Source: an uncultured Lachnospiraceae bacterium (GTDB lineage Bacteria; Bacillota; Clostridia; Lachnospirales; Lachnospiraceae). Taken from it: DNA of 52,738 bases. A program made the translations under genes and the position numbers. Below the pieces are notes generated by a model. The model searched no databases, was not told the DNA's origin, and worked only from the letters and a program-made list of their open reading frames with translations. Shown one piece after another: positions 32,880 through 41,525 of the stretch. Numbering within the stretch: position 1 is the first letter of the stretch; every line of letters begins with the position of its first letter. The stretch is from positions 1 through 52,738 of the forward strand of contig CANQTH010000008.1 of the NCBI GenBank assembly GCA_947626795.1. Reading direction: 5' to 3'.

Positions 32880-33686
32880 TCAATCGAACAAGATCTCGTC
32901 CACCGTCACGAACACGTACCCTTCCCGCTCCAGCGCGTCGATGATCTGGAACGCGGCCTCCACGGAAGACTCTGACGCGTCGTGCAGCAGGATGATGTCG
33001 TTCTCCCCCACTTCGGCAAGCGCCCGCTCTACGACGGTATCCGCGTCCCCCACCTTCCAGTCGAGCGGATCGACGTCCCACAGCACCTCGATCATTTTTG
33101 TCTCAAAATCCAGGTCGTCCTTCCAGCTCCCGAACGGCGGGCGGATATACTGCGGGGTCTTGCCCGTGGCTGCGCGGATGGCCTCGTTCGCCCTGCCCAC
33201 CTGGCGCGCCGCGTCCGCGTCGCTTAAATTCTTCAAATCCACATGGTCGTAAGAATGCGTCCCGATCAAATGCCCGCCGTCCGCGATCTCCTTTGCTATG
33301 TCGGGATACAGCTCCACCTGGCTGCCCAGCAAAAAGAACGTCGCATGGACGCCCCTTTCCTTTAAGCCTTCCAAAAGCGGTTCCGTATACTCGGGATTCG
33401 GGCCGTCGTCGAACGTCAGCGCGACTTTCTTCTTCTCCTCCTGGGCGCCCGCAAGGCCTTCCCCTTCCGCCTGAGCGCCCGCTTCCGTCCCGCTCCCATA
33501 GGCCGCGCCGGAAAAGCTCTGTAAGATCTCCTTTCTACGCCCTGCGCTGCTAAATGCCGCTCCCGCCGCAAGGCAGACGCAGACCGCGTCGAACATCATG
33601 CATTTTTTCCAAAAGCCCGATGCCGCGCGGCCGCGTAACATATGTTTCCATCTCTTCCATTTTCCCATTTCAACCACCGATGCCAT
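32880..33686 (-). CDS. Polysaccharide deacetylase family protein
   Basis: 268 aa, membrane-anchored or secreted: a basic N-terminus and hydrophobic stretch (MFDAVCVCLAAGAAFSSA) precede a low-complexity linker and a NodB domain (from about 85). Motifs: LTFDDGPNP (metal Asp and catalytic Asp), GTHSYDHVDL (metal His pair), RPPFGSW, DPLDWKVGD, and IILLHDASE. All catalytic positions are present, so it should deacetylate N-acetylglucosamine or muramic acid in surface glycans. The start is uncertain: ATG 33686 or ATG 33668, neither with an ideal ribosome site. It lies 56 nt after the PdaA-like gene, so the two deacetylases may be cotranscribed. Confidence 0.9.
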   Translation of the reverse strand: MASVVEMGKWKRWKHMLRGRAASGFWKKCMMFDAVCVCLAAGAAFSSAGRRKEILQSFSGAAYGSGTEAGAQAEGEGLAGAQEEKKKVALTFDDGPNPEYTEPLLEGLKERGVHATFFLLGSQVELYPDIAKEIADGGHLIGTHSYDHVDLKNLSDADAARQVGRANEAIRAATGKTPQYIRPPFGSWKDDLDFETKMIEVLWDVDPLDWKVGDADTVVERALAEVGENDIILLHDASESSVEAAFQIIDALEREGYVFVTVDEILFD

Positions 33687-33742
33687 GCCCTCGCGTATTT
33701 CCCTCTAATATATGGCCCCGAGGCTGCATTTATGCGCCTGTT

Positions 33743-34546
33743 TTAGATCGGAAGCTCGTCGAGGGAGCGGAACGTGTACCCCATGGCCTCCCATTTCGTC
33801 AGAAGCTCATCCAAGATCTCCCCGTTGGTCTTAGACGTATTGTGCAGCAGCACAATCGCGCCCGGATGCACGCGCTTTAACAGCTTGTCGAACGCTTCCT
33901 CGTGCGTCGGCTGGTTATCCTGCTCCCAGTCCACATAGGCAAGGCTCCAGAACACCGTCCGATAGCCCAGCTCCTTCGCCGCCTGCAGGCTGCTTTTGCT
34001 GTATTTTCCCTGTGGCGGCCGATAATATTTTTCCATCGGCTTCCCGACCGTCTTCTCATACAACGCTTCCAGCTCCCCTAATTCCTTCGCGAACTCCTCT
34101 TTTCCCATCTGCGACATATCGGGATGGTGGTAGCTGTGGTTGCCCACGATATGCCCTTCCGCCACCATGCGCTTTACCAGGTCCGGGCTGTCCGTCAGGT
34201 AATTCCCCACAACGAAAAAAGCCGCCTTCACCTTGTGCTTCTTCAAAGCATCCAGGATCGCCGGCGTATTCCCGTTCTCATACCCGCAGTCAAAGGTCAG
34301 GTAGAGGACTTTCTCCTGTGTATTTTCCGCATAGCACGCGCCATACTCTGCCAATTCCTCATATGTGGCGTTCGCCACTGGAGGCTTCCCTTCCTCCTGG
34401 AAGCTCAGCCCCCAATTTTCCGTTTCCTGCCGGATCGCCGCCCCCATCGCCGGCACGGCCCGCGCCGCGAGCCTCCCGATGGAAAAAGATCCCGCGAAGA
34501 TCCCGAGCAGGAGCAGGAACGGCTTCCATTTCCACGTCTTTCCCAC
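33743..34546 (-). CDS. PdaA-like delta-lactam-biosynthetic deacetylase
   Basis: 267 aa with an N-terminal signal-anchor (FLLLLGIFAGSFSIGRLAA). The NodB domain has LTFDCGYENGNT, where PdaA proteins replace the usual FDDGP, then GNHSYHHPDM, YYRPPQGKYS, FWSLAYVDWEQD and IVLLHNTSKTN. This pattern is that of PdaA, which removes the acetyl group from muramic acid so that muramic delta-lactam forms in the spore cortex; it implies a spore-forming host. GTG start with a GGGGGA site 6 nt upstream. A second deacetylase follows. Confidence 0.88.
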   Translation of the reverse strand: MGKTWKWKPFLLLLGIFAGSFSIGRLAARAVPAMGAAIRQETENWGLSFQEEGKPPVANATYEELAEYGACYAENTQEKVLYLTFDCGYENGNTPAILDALKKHKVKAAFFVVGNYLTDSPDLVKRMVAEGHIVGNHSYHHPDMSQMGKEEFAKELGELEALYEKTVGKPMEKYYRPPQGKYSKSSLQAAKELGYRTVFWSLAYVDWEQDNQPTHEEAFDKLLKRVHPGAIVLLHNTSKTNGEILDELLTKWEAMGYTFRSLDELPI

Positions 34547-34609
34547 GAAAGATCCCCCATTGCTTTTTTATCACTATATTTCTCCGCGCGGGCAACTATG
34601 ACAGGAAAT

Positions 34610-34755
34610 GTAACCGTTCAGCCCAGGACTTTGCACTTGCTGCAAAGTCCGTAAGAACGTATAAATTTTGCCGAGTGGGAATCCGGCTCTTTGCCGAAGG
34701 CAAACTTAAAATGAGCCGGATTCCGTAACTGTGAAGCCGAAGGCCGAACTGTTAC
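34610..34755 (+). repeat. Dispersed palindromic repeat, full copy I, with flanking direct repeat
   Basis: 146 bp from GTAACCGTTCAGCC to GGCCGAACTGTTAC, same orientation as copy A and very close to it in sequence. The flanks carry ACAGGAAATGTAAC on both sides; taking GTAAC and GTTAC as the ends, AGGAAAT (7 bp) is directly repeated, as a target-site duplication would be. Confidence 0.87.
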
Positions 34756-34774
34756 AGGAAATGTAACGCTTGCT

Positions 34775-35599
34775 CTAAACGCCCGCCTCGATCAGCTTAT
34801 CCGACCGCAGGATATGGTTGGACAGCCAGCCGAACAGAAATTCCATCAATTCCTCCAAATACTCCTGCTGATTCTTGTCGATCTGCTCAAGATCCAGCTC
34901 CTCCAGCTTGGCCACAAACGCCTGATGCGCCATTTTCTGCGCTTCTAAGCCCGGATATCCGATGCTCTCCATATACTCTTCCTCGTCCTGGAAATGCTCC
35001 TCCGTATACTGCTTCAGCTTCGCCAGCACTTCCACGATCCGGTCAAACTTGTCATGGACAAACTCTTCCTTTACCAGATCGTTCGCCTCGCGCACGATCT
35101 CAAAAAGCGTCTCATGCTCCGCGTCGATCAGCGCGACGCCCGTCCGGTACTCATCTGTGAAGGCGCACGGATCCGCCATCTCGCGCCATTCCTTTAACGG
35201 GGGCATCTTCCCGATCATGATGTCGCTGCTCAAGATATGCTGGTACAGCCAGCGCACTAAGAAACGCAGCAGGTTGTCCAGCGCCTCGTGCTGGTTTTCC
35301 AGATCCTCGATATTGTAAAAATCCATCTTATAGAGTTTTTCCCGGAAATCCATGTGCTGCTTCTTCTGGTATTCCAGCTCCGGGTCGTTGATCGCCGCCA
35401 TATACGCCTCCTCATTGGCGAAATGCGTGACGGCATAGTCGCCAAGCTCCTTGAGCACGGCGCGCACCTGGTTATACTTATCCTCCAGCATCTCATTTTT
35501 CAGCAAGTCTTCCGTCTGGTTGATCAATTCAAATAACCTCTCATGCTCGTCGTCAATCTTCTCAATCCCAGTCAGGCATTCTTCCGTAAATCGATACAT
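34775..35599 (-). CDS. Tandem bacteriohemerythrin
   Basis: 274 aa made of two hemerythrin four-helix bundles (about 1-130 and 148-272). Each has the iron-ligand pattern: domain 1 with DDEHERLFE, HFANEEAYM, HMDF, then HILSSDIMIG; domain 2 with DAEHETLFE, HFQDEEEYM, HQAF, then HILRSDKLIE. Such proteins bind O2 or iron in a di-iron site and are used for oxygen sensing, scavenging or delivery. No signalling domain is attached. AAAGGAGGAG lies before the ATG. The double arrangement is less common than single-domain forms. Confidence 0.92.
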   Translation of the reverse strand: MYRFTEECLTGIEKIDDEHERLFELINQTEDLLKNEMLEDKYNQVRAVLKELGDYAVTHFANEEAYMAAINDPELEYQKKQHMDFREKLYKMDFYNIEDLENQHEALDNLLRFLVRWLYQHILSSDIMIGKMPPLKEWREMADPCAFTDEYRTGVALIDAEHETLFEIVREANDLVKEEFVHDKFDRIVEVLAKLKQYTEEHFQDEEEYMESIGYPGLEAQKMAHQAFVAKLEELDLEQIDKNQQEYLEELMEFLFGWLSNHILRSDKLIEAGV

Positions 35600-35642
35600 C
35601 TTTGCTCCTCCTTTCCGCTGCTTTTGCCATTAAGAAATCCTA

Positions 35643-35687
35643 TTCTTACGGGCTTTGCAGCAAGCGCAAAGCCCTGGGCCGAACTAC
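35643..35687 (-). repeat. Dispersed palindromic repeat, partial copy J
   Basis: Contains a GGGCTTTGC/GCAAAGCCC hairpin (compensating changes relative to GGACTTTGC/GCAAAGTCC) and the terminal TAGTTCGGCC. The TAG stop of the DJ-1 gene (35684-35686) is made by this end. Confidence 0.75.
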
Positions 35688-36235
35688 TGCCTGAAAACAA
35701 TCTTTTCCGCAAGCTCCTCCGCCGTCTTCTCATCCAGCAGGTAAGCGACCAGGCGCAGGGAAAACGGGATCGCCGTCCCCATCCCGCGGCTGGTGATCAC
35801 GTTGCCGTCTTCCGCCACTTCCTCATACACGACGTCTGCGCCTTCCAGCTTTCCTTCAAAGCCCGGGTAGCAGGCTGCCTTCCTGCCCTTTAAGATCCCT
35901 TCCTGCCCAAGGACGCTCGGTGCGGCGCAGATTGCGGCCACGAGCTTCCCTTCCTCTGTGAACGCGCGGGCGGTCCCGCACACGCCCTCATGCTTCCCTA
36001 AGTTCGTCGTCCCTTCCAGCCCGCCGGGCAGCACGACCCCGTCCAGACCGGAAAGATCCGTATCCTCATACAGCGCGTCCGCCAGGACGCAGATCTTGTG
36101 GGAACCGACGATCTCTTTTTTGCCCATGACAGAGATCGTCACCGCCTCCAGCCCGGCGCGGCGCAAGATGTCCACGACCGTCAGCCCTTCGATCTCCTCA
36201 AACCCGTCCGCTAAAAAAATCCCGATTTTCTTCAT
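35684..36235 (-). CDS. DJ-1/PfpI family protein
   Basis: 183 aa, ThiJ/PfpI fold. Reads KKIGIFLADGFEEIEGLTVVDILRRAG at the start (conserved Glu in DGFEEIE), VLPGGLEGT at about 69-77, and AAICAAPSVLG with the nucleophile-elbow Cys near residue 103. Relatives are glyoxalases/deglycases, chaperones or redox sensors; DJ-1 type is the best guess. GGAGG lies 5 nt before ATG 36235, so the GTG upstream is rejected. It follows the esterase by 18 nt. The stop codon is formed by repeat copy J. Confidence 0.88.
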   Translation of the reverse strand: MKKIGIFLADGFEEIEGLTVVDILRRAGLEAVTISVMGKKEIVGSHKICVLADALYEDTDLSGLDGVVLPGGLEGTTNLGKHEGVCGTARAFTEEGKLVAAICAAPSVLGQEGILKGRKAACYPGFEGKLEGADVVYEEVAEDGNVITSRGMGTAIPFSLRLVAYLLDEKTAEELAEKIVFRQ

Positions 36236-36253
36236 GATAACCTCCACCTTCCA

Positions 36254-37216
36254 TTATGCTCTTTCCCTGGCCGCGCCAGTCCGCCCTTGCCTGGGCTTCC
36301 CCGGCCTTCCGGCCACTGTGTCAAAATACCGCCCGACTTCACGCCAGGCCGCCTTCGATTCCGGCATCATCAGCATGCCCATCTGGAAATCATGGAACAT
36401 CCCCTCGTAAATATGGAGCCGCACCCGCACGCCCTGGCGCTTCGCCTTGTAAGCCACCCCGATGGAATCGCTTAGGAGCATCTCGTCCGAACCTGCCTGC
36501 AGGAGCATGGGCGGGAAGCCCCAATACTCCCCGAACATCGGCGAGATGAACGGATCGCCCGGGTCGTGCGTCCCGACATAATCCCGGTTGTAGATCAGGC
36601 TGTCCCTCGTATTCCCGAACAGCACGTCCCGCCCGTAATTATCTTCATAAGAAGGGCCGCTGGCCGTCAGGTCCGCCCAGGGGGACATCAGGACCAGCCC
36701 GCCGGGCAAGCGCATGTCCAATGACTTCAGCTTCATGCAGAGCGCGAGCGCAAGCCCGCCGCCCGCCGAGTCCCCGGCCACAAAGATCTGCCTGCCGCTC
36801 CAGCCCTGCCCCCGCAGCCAGCGGTAAGCCTCCAGCGCGTCCTCTAACGCCGCGGGATACGGGTTCTCCGGCGCGACGCGGTAATCCACCGTCAAGACGC
36901 CCATCCCCCTGCTCGCCTCGCAGTAAAGCCCCGCGAAGGAACGGTAAGCGTTGCGCATCGCCCCAATGTAGCCGCCGCCATGGAGCTGCAAGATCACGTA
37001 ATCCTCCCTGGGGGATTCCTTCCGCTTCAGGTATTCCATCTGAAAATGAGGCATCCGGATCTCCTCTAAGGAAAAGCAATCCGGGCATTTCCACTTCGGC
37101 TCCACCAGCTTCTTGCGCAGCTCCCCCGTCTTGATCTTCCTCCCGATCAGGTTGTCGTTCGTCACATGGGCGATCAGATCGCGGATCACCCGTCCCCGTA
37201 TGCTGACTTCTCGCAT
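36254..37216 (-). CDS. Alpha/beta hydrolase, HSL-type esterase
   Basis: 320 aa, cytoplasmic. Hormone-sensitive-lipase family signs: oxyanion hole HGGGYIG, nucleophile elbow GDSAGGGLA, acid in GSDEMLLSDS and the catalytic His in YEGMFHDFQM. Substrate is likely a short-chain ester. The start is placed at ATG 37216 (MREVSIRGRV) with GGAAGAAAG upstream; the 32 extra residues upstream are unlikely. It forms a run with DUF6320 and an alcohol-acyltransferase-like gene, a combination I recognise as recurrent in Lachnospiraceae, suggesting joint handling of an esterified product. Confidence 0.87.
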   Translation of the reverse strand: MREVSIRGRVIRDLIAHVTNDNLIGRKIKTGELRKKLVEPKWKCPDCFSLEEIRMPHFQMEYLKRKESPREDYVILQLHGGGYIGAMRNAYRSFAGLYCEASRGMGVLTVDYRVAPENPYPAALEDALEAYRWLRGQGWSGRQIFVAGDSAGGGLALALCMKLKSLDMRLPGGLVLMSPWADLTASGPSYEDNYGRDVLFGNTRDSLIYNRDYVGTHDPGDPFISPMFGEYWGFPPMLLQAGSDEMLLSDSIGVAYKAKRQGVRVRLHIYEGMFHDFQMGMLMMPESKAAWREVGRYFDTVAGRPGKPRQGRTGAARERA

Positions 37217-37304
37217 CTTTCTTCCATCCCTTCTGCAGTAACAGCCCTGCCTTCCCGCCTGCCAATTCCCCGCGTCCTTACGGGATGCCGCTTTTTGCGC
37301 CGCC

Positions 37305-37973
37305 TTATACATGGAATCTCCGCTTCAGTTCCGCCTTCGCCTTGCGGTCGCCGAAGATCAGCGTCCCCAGCAGGAGGCAGGCCGACAGCGCGGCGGCCAC
37401 GACCGTGAGGATGGGGCTTGTGATGATCTTCAAGCGCCACAGCAGGAGGCAGGCCGCTGACGCCGCCGTCGTAAGGAGCTGCATCGGGATATAGCTCTGC
37501 CAGTGCGAAAGATTCACCAGCATCAGCACGATCACCGTCGCGTCCAGGAACAGGACCGCCGCCGGAAGGACATAATTCACCGACCACCCGCGATAGCCCA
37601 GGATATTGTCCGTCAAGATCACCAACAGCACCGCCCCGACGATCTGCACCAGGATCACCGCCTGATAGCCGTTATGCTTCTGCAGGGAGGCTTTCAGCGC
37701 GACATACAGGTACAGGATGCCGATGCCGCTGATGGCGGACCACCAGACGCCGTGAAAGTTCAAGTAATTGACCGCAACCAGCGCCGCCTCCGTGATGATC
37801 GCCAGATAGCTGTAAAGGCGGATGATGAACACCCGCTTCCGCAAGACCGACTTCACGTCCGGGTAAGCCCCGCCTCCCGTCTCTTCCCCCGACGCCTCCA
37901 AAACGCTGCTGCAGAGCGGGCAGACCGCCGTATCGTCCAAGATCTCCACTTTGCAATTCCTGCATTTTCTCAT
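37305..37973 (-). CDS. DUF6320 membrane protein with N-terminal zinc ribbon
   Basis: 222 aa. The N-terminus MRKCRNCKVEILDDTAVCPLC is a four-Cys zinc ribbon. About six transmembrane segments follow from residue 50 to the end, finishing with a basic tail RKAKAELKRRFHV. Function unknown. GGAGG lies 7 nt before ATG 37973. It is placed between the acyltransferase-like gene and the esterase, which suggests a transport or scaffolding role for them (inference only). Confidence 0.8.
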   Translation of the reverse strand: MRKCRNCKVEILDDTAVCPLCSSVLEASGEETGGGAYPDVKSVLRKRVFIIRLYSYLAIITEAALVAVNYLNFHGVWWSAISGIGILYLYVALKASLQKHNGYQAVILVQIVGAVLLVILTDNILGYRGWSVNYVLPAAVLFLDATVIVLMLVNLSHWQSYIPMQLLTTAASAACLLLWRLKIITSPILTVVAAALSACLLLGTLIFGDRKAKAELKRRFHV

Positions 37974-37994
37974 TCCAAAACCTCCGTCCGCAAA

Positions 37995-38180
37995 CGCGTC
38001 AGCTCTCATACACCCCGTTCGTCTCCGCAAGTGCCCGGATCCCGTCCTCCGCGAGCCGCCGGAAAAGCGCGTCAGCTCTCATACACCCCGTTCGTCTCCG
38101 CAAGCGCCCGGATCCCGTCCTCCGCGAGCCGCCGGAAAAGCGCGTCAGCTCTCATACACCTCCGCGAGCCGCCGGAAAAA
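37995..38180 (-). repeat. Tandem triplication of the acyltransferase gene's 3' end
   Basis: Two complete 73-bp copies (37995-38067 and 38068-38140) differ by one base and lie directly downstream of the gene's own end (from 38141). Each copy ends in the same GTGTATGAGAGCTGA. The in-gene version lacks 33 bp that both copies have and has two extra T residues in its T run. Confidence 0.9.
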
Positions 38181-39401
38181 AGCGCGCTGCACGGAAACAT
38201 CCGCAAGGCTGCTGCTGACCGTAAACACCAATGTGTCCCGGTACGAGCAGATCGTCCCCTTGATGGACTGCCCCTTCGACATGGACAAGAACGCGTGGAA
38301 ACCCTCGATGTATTCCTGATACTCCTCCCGGACCTGGATCTTCCCGATGTTCGTGACCGTCGTCGTGTTCGCCAGCGCGCTCTTGCGGTAGACCGAGCGG
38401 ATCGCGATATTTTTCAAAAAGAGCGGGACGGCCCGCAAGATGAAATTCTTCTCATTCGAGACGTTGTAAGCGAACAGGTTCTCCAAATGCTCCCGGTTGA
38501 TCTGGCTGCGCAGGCTCTCCGCGACGATCCCGACCACTTCCTCGAACGTGTACGTCTCTTTTTTCGGATGGAACACCGCCGAGACGATCACAAAGAAATT
38601 CTTCATCGTGATCGAGTCGAAATACGGCCGCAGGTTCACCGGGACGCAGGAGCTGATCGGCCTCCTGCTCGGCATCCCGTGCAGGCATTCCTGATAAATG
38701 CCCCACAGAAACGCCGCCACCAGGTACTCGTTGATGGACGCCCCGTAACGGCGGCACACTTCCTTCAGCTCCGGGATCGGCAGGTAGACGTGCATGATCC
38801 CGATCTCCGAAGGCCCGAGCTTCTCCCCTTTTACCAGGAAGGCGCGCCTCGTCTCATATTCCTTCTTATGCCCCTTCTTATAATTCCGAAGGTAGCTGTC
38901 CTCCCGGTTCAGGGAGGTGTCGCTGCAAAGGCCGTCGCCCAGCTTTTCCTGCAGCGCGGGATGCGCAAGCCGAAGGTACTGGTACGTCAGCTCCTTTAAG
39001 AACGTGATGCCGCCCATCCCGTCCGTCAGCACATGGAACACTTCCAAATTGATCCGGTTCTTGTAATAATTGACCCGGAACAGGTAGTGCCGGTTGCTGT
39101 TCGGCGAGATGTACTGGCAGGGATAGCGGTATTCCTTCTTCACTTTGGGCGCGGGCTTCTCGTTCGCCTCAAAATAATACCAGAACATTCCGTACCGGAT
39201 GCGCACCTTGAAGACCTCGAACTTGGGCAGCACGCGGTCCAACGCCTCCTGGAGGAGTTCCTGCGAGACTTCCTCCTTTAAGACGACGGAGATCCGGTAC
39301 ACGCTGCTCATGCTCTCCCCGGCGATCACCGGGAACAGCTTCGCGGTATTGTCCAGCTTATCCCATTTCAGTTCCCGTTGTTCCCTTCTTTTCCGACCCA
39401 T
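38145..39401 (-). CDS. Condensation-domain-like alcohol acetyltransferase family protein
   Basis: 418 aa, of the CoA-dependent acyltransferase superfamily that includes alcohol acetyltransferases, PapA proteins and NRPS condensation domains. The catalytic HXXXDG is present as HVLTDGMGG (about 133-141). The downstream structural segment SSCVPVNLRPYF matches the family's DFGW-side region in position. It probably joins an acyl-CoA to an alcohol or hydroxyacyl acceptor. Start at ATG 39401, after a G-rich stretch. The C-terminus ...FFRRLAEVYES is shorter by 11 residues than the two duplicated copies would encode in that frame (DGIRALAETNG missing). Confidence 0.82.
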   Translation of the reverse strand: MGRKRREQRELKWDKLDNTAKLFPVIAGESMSSVYRISVVLKEEVSQELLQEALDRVLPKFEVFKVRIRYGMFWYYFEANEKPAPKVKKEYRYPCQYISPNSNRHYLFRVNYYKNRINLEVFHVLTDGMGGITFLKELTYQYLRLAHPALQEKLGDGLCSDTSLNREDSYLRNYKKGHKKEYETRRAFLVKGEKLGPSEIGIMHVYLPIPELKEVCRRYGASINEYLVAAFLWGIYQECLHGMPSRRPISSCVPVNLRPYFDSITMKNFFVIVSAVFHPKKETYTFEEVVGIVAESLRSQINREHLENLFAYNVSNEKNFILRAVPLFLKNIAIRSVYRKSALANTTTVTNIGKIQVREEYQEYIEGFHAFLSMSKGQSIKGTICSYRDTLVFTVSSSLADVSVQRAFFRRLAEVYES

Positions 39402-39424
39402 AGGCAGCCCCCCAGACGCCCGCC

Positions 39425-40744
39425 TCAAATCTGCGTTTCCACGAAAATGTCATAAATTGCCCGGATTGCTTCCTCAAAATCGCTGTTCGTCACGCCGATG
39501 ATGATATTTAGCTCGCTTGATCCCTGGTCGATCATCTTCACGTTCACGTTCGCATGGGCAAGCGCGGAGAAGATCCGCCCGGCCGTCCCCCGCGTGGACC
39601 GCATGCCGCGCCCCACGACCGCGATCAGCGCCAGGTTCCCCTCCAGGTCGATGCTGTCCGGCTGCGCAAACCGATGGATCGCGGACAATACCTGCTGCTC
39701 CTTGCCCTCAAATTCTTCCTGATGCACGAATACCGTGAAGGTGTCGATCCCGGAAGGCACATGCTCGAACGAGATCCCGTTTTCCTCAAACGCGGCGAGA
39801 ACCTTCCGGCCGAACCCAACCTCGGAATTCATCATATCCTTCTCAATGTTGACCGCGACGAAGCCTTTCTTGCCCGCGATCCCCGTGATCGTATAATCCG
39901 GCTGGCGGCAGGTGCTTTCCACGATCAGCGTCCCCTCGTCCTCCGGGGCGTTCGTATTGCGGATATTGATGGGAATCCCCTCTCTGCGCACCGGGAACAC
40001 GGCGTCCTCGTGAAGCACGGTCGCCCCCATATAAGAAAGCTCCCGAAGCTCCCGGTACGTGATGACCTTAATGACCTTCGGATTCTTGATGATCCCAGGG
40101 TCCGCGATCAAAAACCCGGACACGTCCGTCCAGTTCTCATAGATGTCCGCATGGACGGCCTTCGCCACGAGCGAGCCTGTGATATCGGACCCGCCCCGGG
40201 AGAACGTCTGGATCGAGCCGTCCGCCCTCGCCCCGTAAAAACCTGGGATCACGGCGTATTCGCAGCCCTTCAGGCGCGCGGAGAGCAGCTCGTTCGTCGT
40301 CTCCGCGTCAAAATCCCCATTGTCCTTAAAACGGATCACTTCCGCGGCGTCGATGAACGAAAATCCAAGGTACTGCGCCATGACGATCCCGTTCAGATAT
40401 TCCCCGCGGGAGGCCGCGTAGTCCCTGCCTGCCTTTTTCGCGAAATTCTCCGCGATCGTCTCAAATTCCCCGCTTAGCGAAAACGTCATGTTCAAGCCGT
40501 TTAAGATCGCCTCGAAGCGGCTCTGGATCTTCTTGAGCGTCCCCTTAAAATCCTCCTCCGCTTCCGCCTGCGCGTAGCACTGGTAAAGCAGATCCGTCAC
40601 CTTCGTGTCCTTCGCGTTGCGCTTCCCCGGCGCGCTCGGCACCACGAACCGCCTTGCCTTATCCTCCTTTATGATCTTCCCCACTTTGGAAAACTGCCCC
40701 GCGCTCGCCAAGGAGCTTCCGCCAAATTTCACTACTTTTGTCAT
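39425..40744 (-). CDS. Aspartate kinase
   Basis: First step of the aspartate family pathway (lysine, threonine, methionine, DAP). 439 aa. N-terminal kinase: KVVKFGGSSLASAGQF, then FSRGGSDITGSLVA (about 187-200); C-terminal pair of ACT domains from about 290 (FVAVNIEKDMMNSEVGF and LALIAVVGRGMRSTRGTAGRIF), so feedback by an amino acid is expected, but which one is not readable. Starts at ATG 40744 or the ATG 12 nt earlier; the former agrees with relatives. It follows trmD by only 24 nt, an unusual partner. Confidence 0.95.
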   Translation of the reverse strand: MTKVVKFGGSSLASAGQFSKVGKIIKEDKARRFVVPSAPGKRNAKDTKVTDLLYQCYAQAEAEEDFKGTLKKIQSRFEAILNGLNMTFSLSGEFETIAENFAKKAGRDYAASRGEYLNGIVMAQYLGFSFIDAAEVIRFKDNGDFDAETTNELLSARLKGCEYAVIPGFYGARADGSIQTFSRGGSDITGSLVAKAVHADIYENWTDVSGFLIADPGIIKNPKVIKVITYRELRELSYMGATVLHEDAVFPVRREGIPINIRNTNAPEDEGTLIVESTCRQPDYTITGIAGKKGFVAVNIEKDMMNSEVGFGRKVLAAFEENGISFEHVPSGIDTFTVFVHQEEFEGKEQQVLSAIHRFAQPDSIDLEGNLALIAVVGRGMRSTRGTAGRIFSALAHANVNVKMIDQGSSELNIIIGVTNSDFEEAIRAIYDIFVETQI

Positions 40745-40768
40745 CTTTCCAACCATAAGGCGCCCGCC

Positions 40769-41506
40769 TTATTTTTCCTTTCCTAGATAGTCATGCAGCC
40801 ATTCCCGCTCCGCCTCGCTTAGCTCCGCCCGCTCTAACAGGTCCGGGCGGCGTTCCAGCGTTCTTAGGATGGACTGCTCCCTGCGCCATGCCTCGATCTT
40901 TTTATGATGGCCGGACAACAGGACGTCCGGCGTTTTTTTTCCATTCCACTCTTCCGGCCTGGAATACTGCGGGTATTCCAAAAGGCCGCCCTCGAAGGAT
41001 TCCGCCGCGCCGGACTCCCCGTTGCCAAGCACGCCCGGGACCATGCGCGAGATCGCGTCCACCATCACCATGGCCGGAAGCTCGCCCCCGGTCAGCACAT
41101 AATCCCCGATGGAGATATGATCGGTGACGATCTCCTCCAGCACGCGCTCGTCGATCCCCTCATAATGCCCGCAGAGCAGGATCAGATCCTCCTCCTGCGC
41201 GAGACGTTTCGCGCATTCCTGGTCAAAGACGCTTCCCTGGGGCGTCGCGTAGACGCAGCGCGGGCGTTTCCCGATCCGCTCCACGACGGAACGCCAGGCG
41301 TCGTACACCGGCTGCGCCTGCATCAGCATCCCCGCGCCCCCGCCGTACGGGTAATCGTCCACCCTCTGATGCTTATTCGCCGCATAATCCCTGATATTGA
41401 CCGCCTCGATCCGCAACAGGCCCGCGTCCACCGCGCGCCCAATGATGCTGGCGCATAGCCCGCCCATCACCATCTCCGGGAACAGCGTAAGTATATAAAA
41501 ATTCAT
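40769..41506 (-). CDS. trmD: tRNA (guanine-N1)-methyltransferase
   Basis: Makes m1G37 in tRNAs with G36. 245 aa, standard. The trefoil-knot AdoMet site is read in [33 protein letters not shown] and [18 protein letters not shown]. The start at ATG 41506 ([12 protein letters not shown]) is the family start and has AGGAT upstream; the 43 residues read upstream come from duplicated rimM end sequence. It follows rimM after a 174-nt gap full of repeats. Confidence 0.97.
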   Translation of the reverse strand: MNFYILTLFPEMVMGGLCASIIGRAVDAGLLRIEAVNIRDYAANKHQRVDDYPYGGGAGMLMQAQPVYDAWRSVVERIGKRPRCVYATPQGSVFDQECAKRLAQEEDLILLCGHYEGIDERVLEEIVTDHISIGDYVLTGGELPAMVMVDAISRMVPGVLGNGESGAAESFEGGLLEYPQYSRPEEWNGKKTPDVLLSGHHKKIEAWRREQSILRTLERRPDLLERAELSEAEREWLHDYLGKEK

Positions 41507-41525
41507 ATCCTGCCCTTCCATCGCA

